DNA of 64,000 bases from Hermatobates lingyangjiaoensis (taxonomy: Eukaryota; Arthropoda; Insecta; Hemiptera; Hermatobatidae). The translations under genes were made by a program, and so were the position numbers. This document shows positions 63,301 to 64,000 of this stretch, one piece after another. The notes under the pieces were generated by a model. The model saw only the letters and a list, made by a program, of their open reading frames with translations, was not told the origin of the DNA and made no database searches. The stretch lies in contig JAPFBL010000382.1 of the NCBI GenBank assembly GCA_026182355.1, positions 62,001 to 126,000 on the forward strand, in the 5' to 3' direction. The number at the start of each line of letters is the position of its first letter. Within the stretch, counting starts at the first letter, position 1.

Positions 63301-64000
63301 TAACTTTATAAAAGCTTAGACTTTTCAAGTAATGATTGAAGAATAGTCTTCTTCTTAAATATCAAAATGTTTTTTTCTTTATTACCAGAATTGTAATTCT
63401 TTATATTCTCAACATTTATATGTTCAGAACTATTCATTTTCGTAAATTTTGGTAGCAGTCCTTCCTTGATACACACATTATTAAAAATGACACCAAATTT
63501 AGCTGATACCTGTTTCTTAACAAGTTTCTCAATTTTTCTAAATAACACTCTCGTTATTTCATCTACACAATAAAGTACATCTCCTATGGTCGACATGTTT
63601 CGAATGATCAACATTCATCATCAGGACGTGAATAAGATCTAATGAGAAAACCTGGTTTATTATATACACAGAGAAGGTAGAAGGGGGGGTTTTTTCCATA
63701 AAGTTTAAGTATAGTTGGGCGTTAATCTGTGGGGTGAGTGGCCTCCTGGCCTGCGTCGCTACCTGCAAGGGTTTCTGGCTGCCCTTGATGCGAACTAAAC
63801 AGCTTCAAAATACGGCTACTATTTTCCACCTGAATATTAAGGAGTGGCTTGAATTTTTGAATTAATATAGCCTCTAAAATTTTCAATCTATGGTGGTTAC
63901 TCTCTTTTTTTTATTATTTTGGTATTTGCAACCAGCATCTCTCTTGTTAATTTAACATTATGCTTGTCCTGCGTATGTTTTTTGGGGGCTCCGGCCATTA
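63301..64000 (-). mobile_element. Penelope-like element, third copy, runs off the window
   Basis: On -, from 64000 down: end of the nuclease (GAPKKHTQDKHN in frame), 3' UTR, hammerhead 63589-63627, then the start of another ORF (63306-63614) with VIFNNVCIKEGLLPKFTK and NSGNKEKNILIFKKK. It keeps five C in the run where the palindromic copies have four, so its nuclease frame is not shifted there. It ends near 63300. Confidence 0.88.
63589..63627 (-). ncRNA. Predicted hammerhead ribozyme of the third PLE copy
   Basis: Same boxes and stems as 35892-35930: GTC, CTGATGA, T, GAATG..CATTC, GAAA, ACATGT, C, GAC. Confidence 0.78.

Overview
This is an AT-rich, intron-containing invertebrate nuclear segment, most likely from an arthropod (probably an insect, lineage not resolved). 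The support is long repeat-filled introns, GT..AG splice sites, tRNA-derived SINEs ending in CCTAA repeats, R1-like and Jockey-like LINE remnants, Helitrons, hAT elements and Penelope-like elements (PLEs). Real genes fill only a few percent of the window. I see no tRNA, rRNA or CRISPR.

Host genes, all on the + strand: (1) the last five coding exons of RRP12, a ribosome-biogenesis factor (147-10655, 5' end outside the window); (2) an unrecognised three-exon gene for a lysine-rich 133-residue protein (32199-47654), whose first exon is joined to the others only by reading phase; (3) LRRC51, a small leucine-rich-repeat protein, complete in four coding exons (50280-57187). LRRC51 is followed directly by a ~2.1 kb tandem repeat that probably lies in its 3' UTR.

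Mobile DNA, left to right: RRP12 introns carry palindromic elements (0.4-2.8 kb), a hAT deletion derivative with an 8-bp target duplication (3081-3768) and a Helitron cluster in which one copy sits inverted inside another (3881-8803). From 10.8 to 32 kb there are palindromes, SINEs, LINE tails and a 48-bp minisatellite (13.6-14.1 kb). A Penelope-like element with reverse transcriptase and GIY-YIG endonuclease occurs as a near-perfect head-to-head pair (33171-36080); a third copy starts at the right edge of the window on the - strand. From 36 to 52 kb are more palindromes, SINEs, a Helitron and simple repeats. From 53 to 64 kb are LINE tails, a hAT copy and the PLE end.

The main result is that most of the short palindromes, although different in sequence, carry the same RNA design: a CTGANGA box, a short hairpin, GAAA, a self-complementary stem III and a few pairs closing stem I. 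This is the hammerhead self-cleaving ribozyme. The same motif sits in the PLE copies, where it separates the end of one ORF from the start of the next. The window therefore seems to hold at least seven families of tiny hammerhead-bearing elements, mostly as inverted dimers beside (TA)n tracts, plus one possible autonomous driver.
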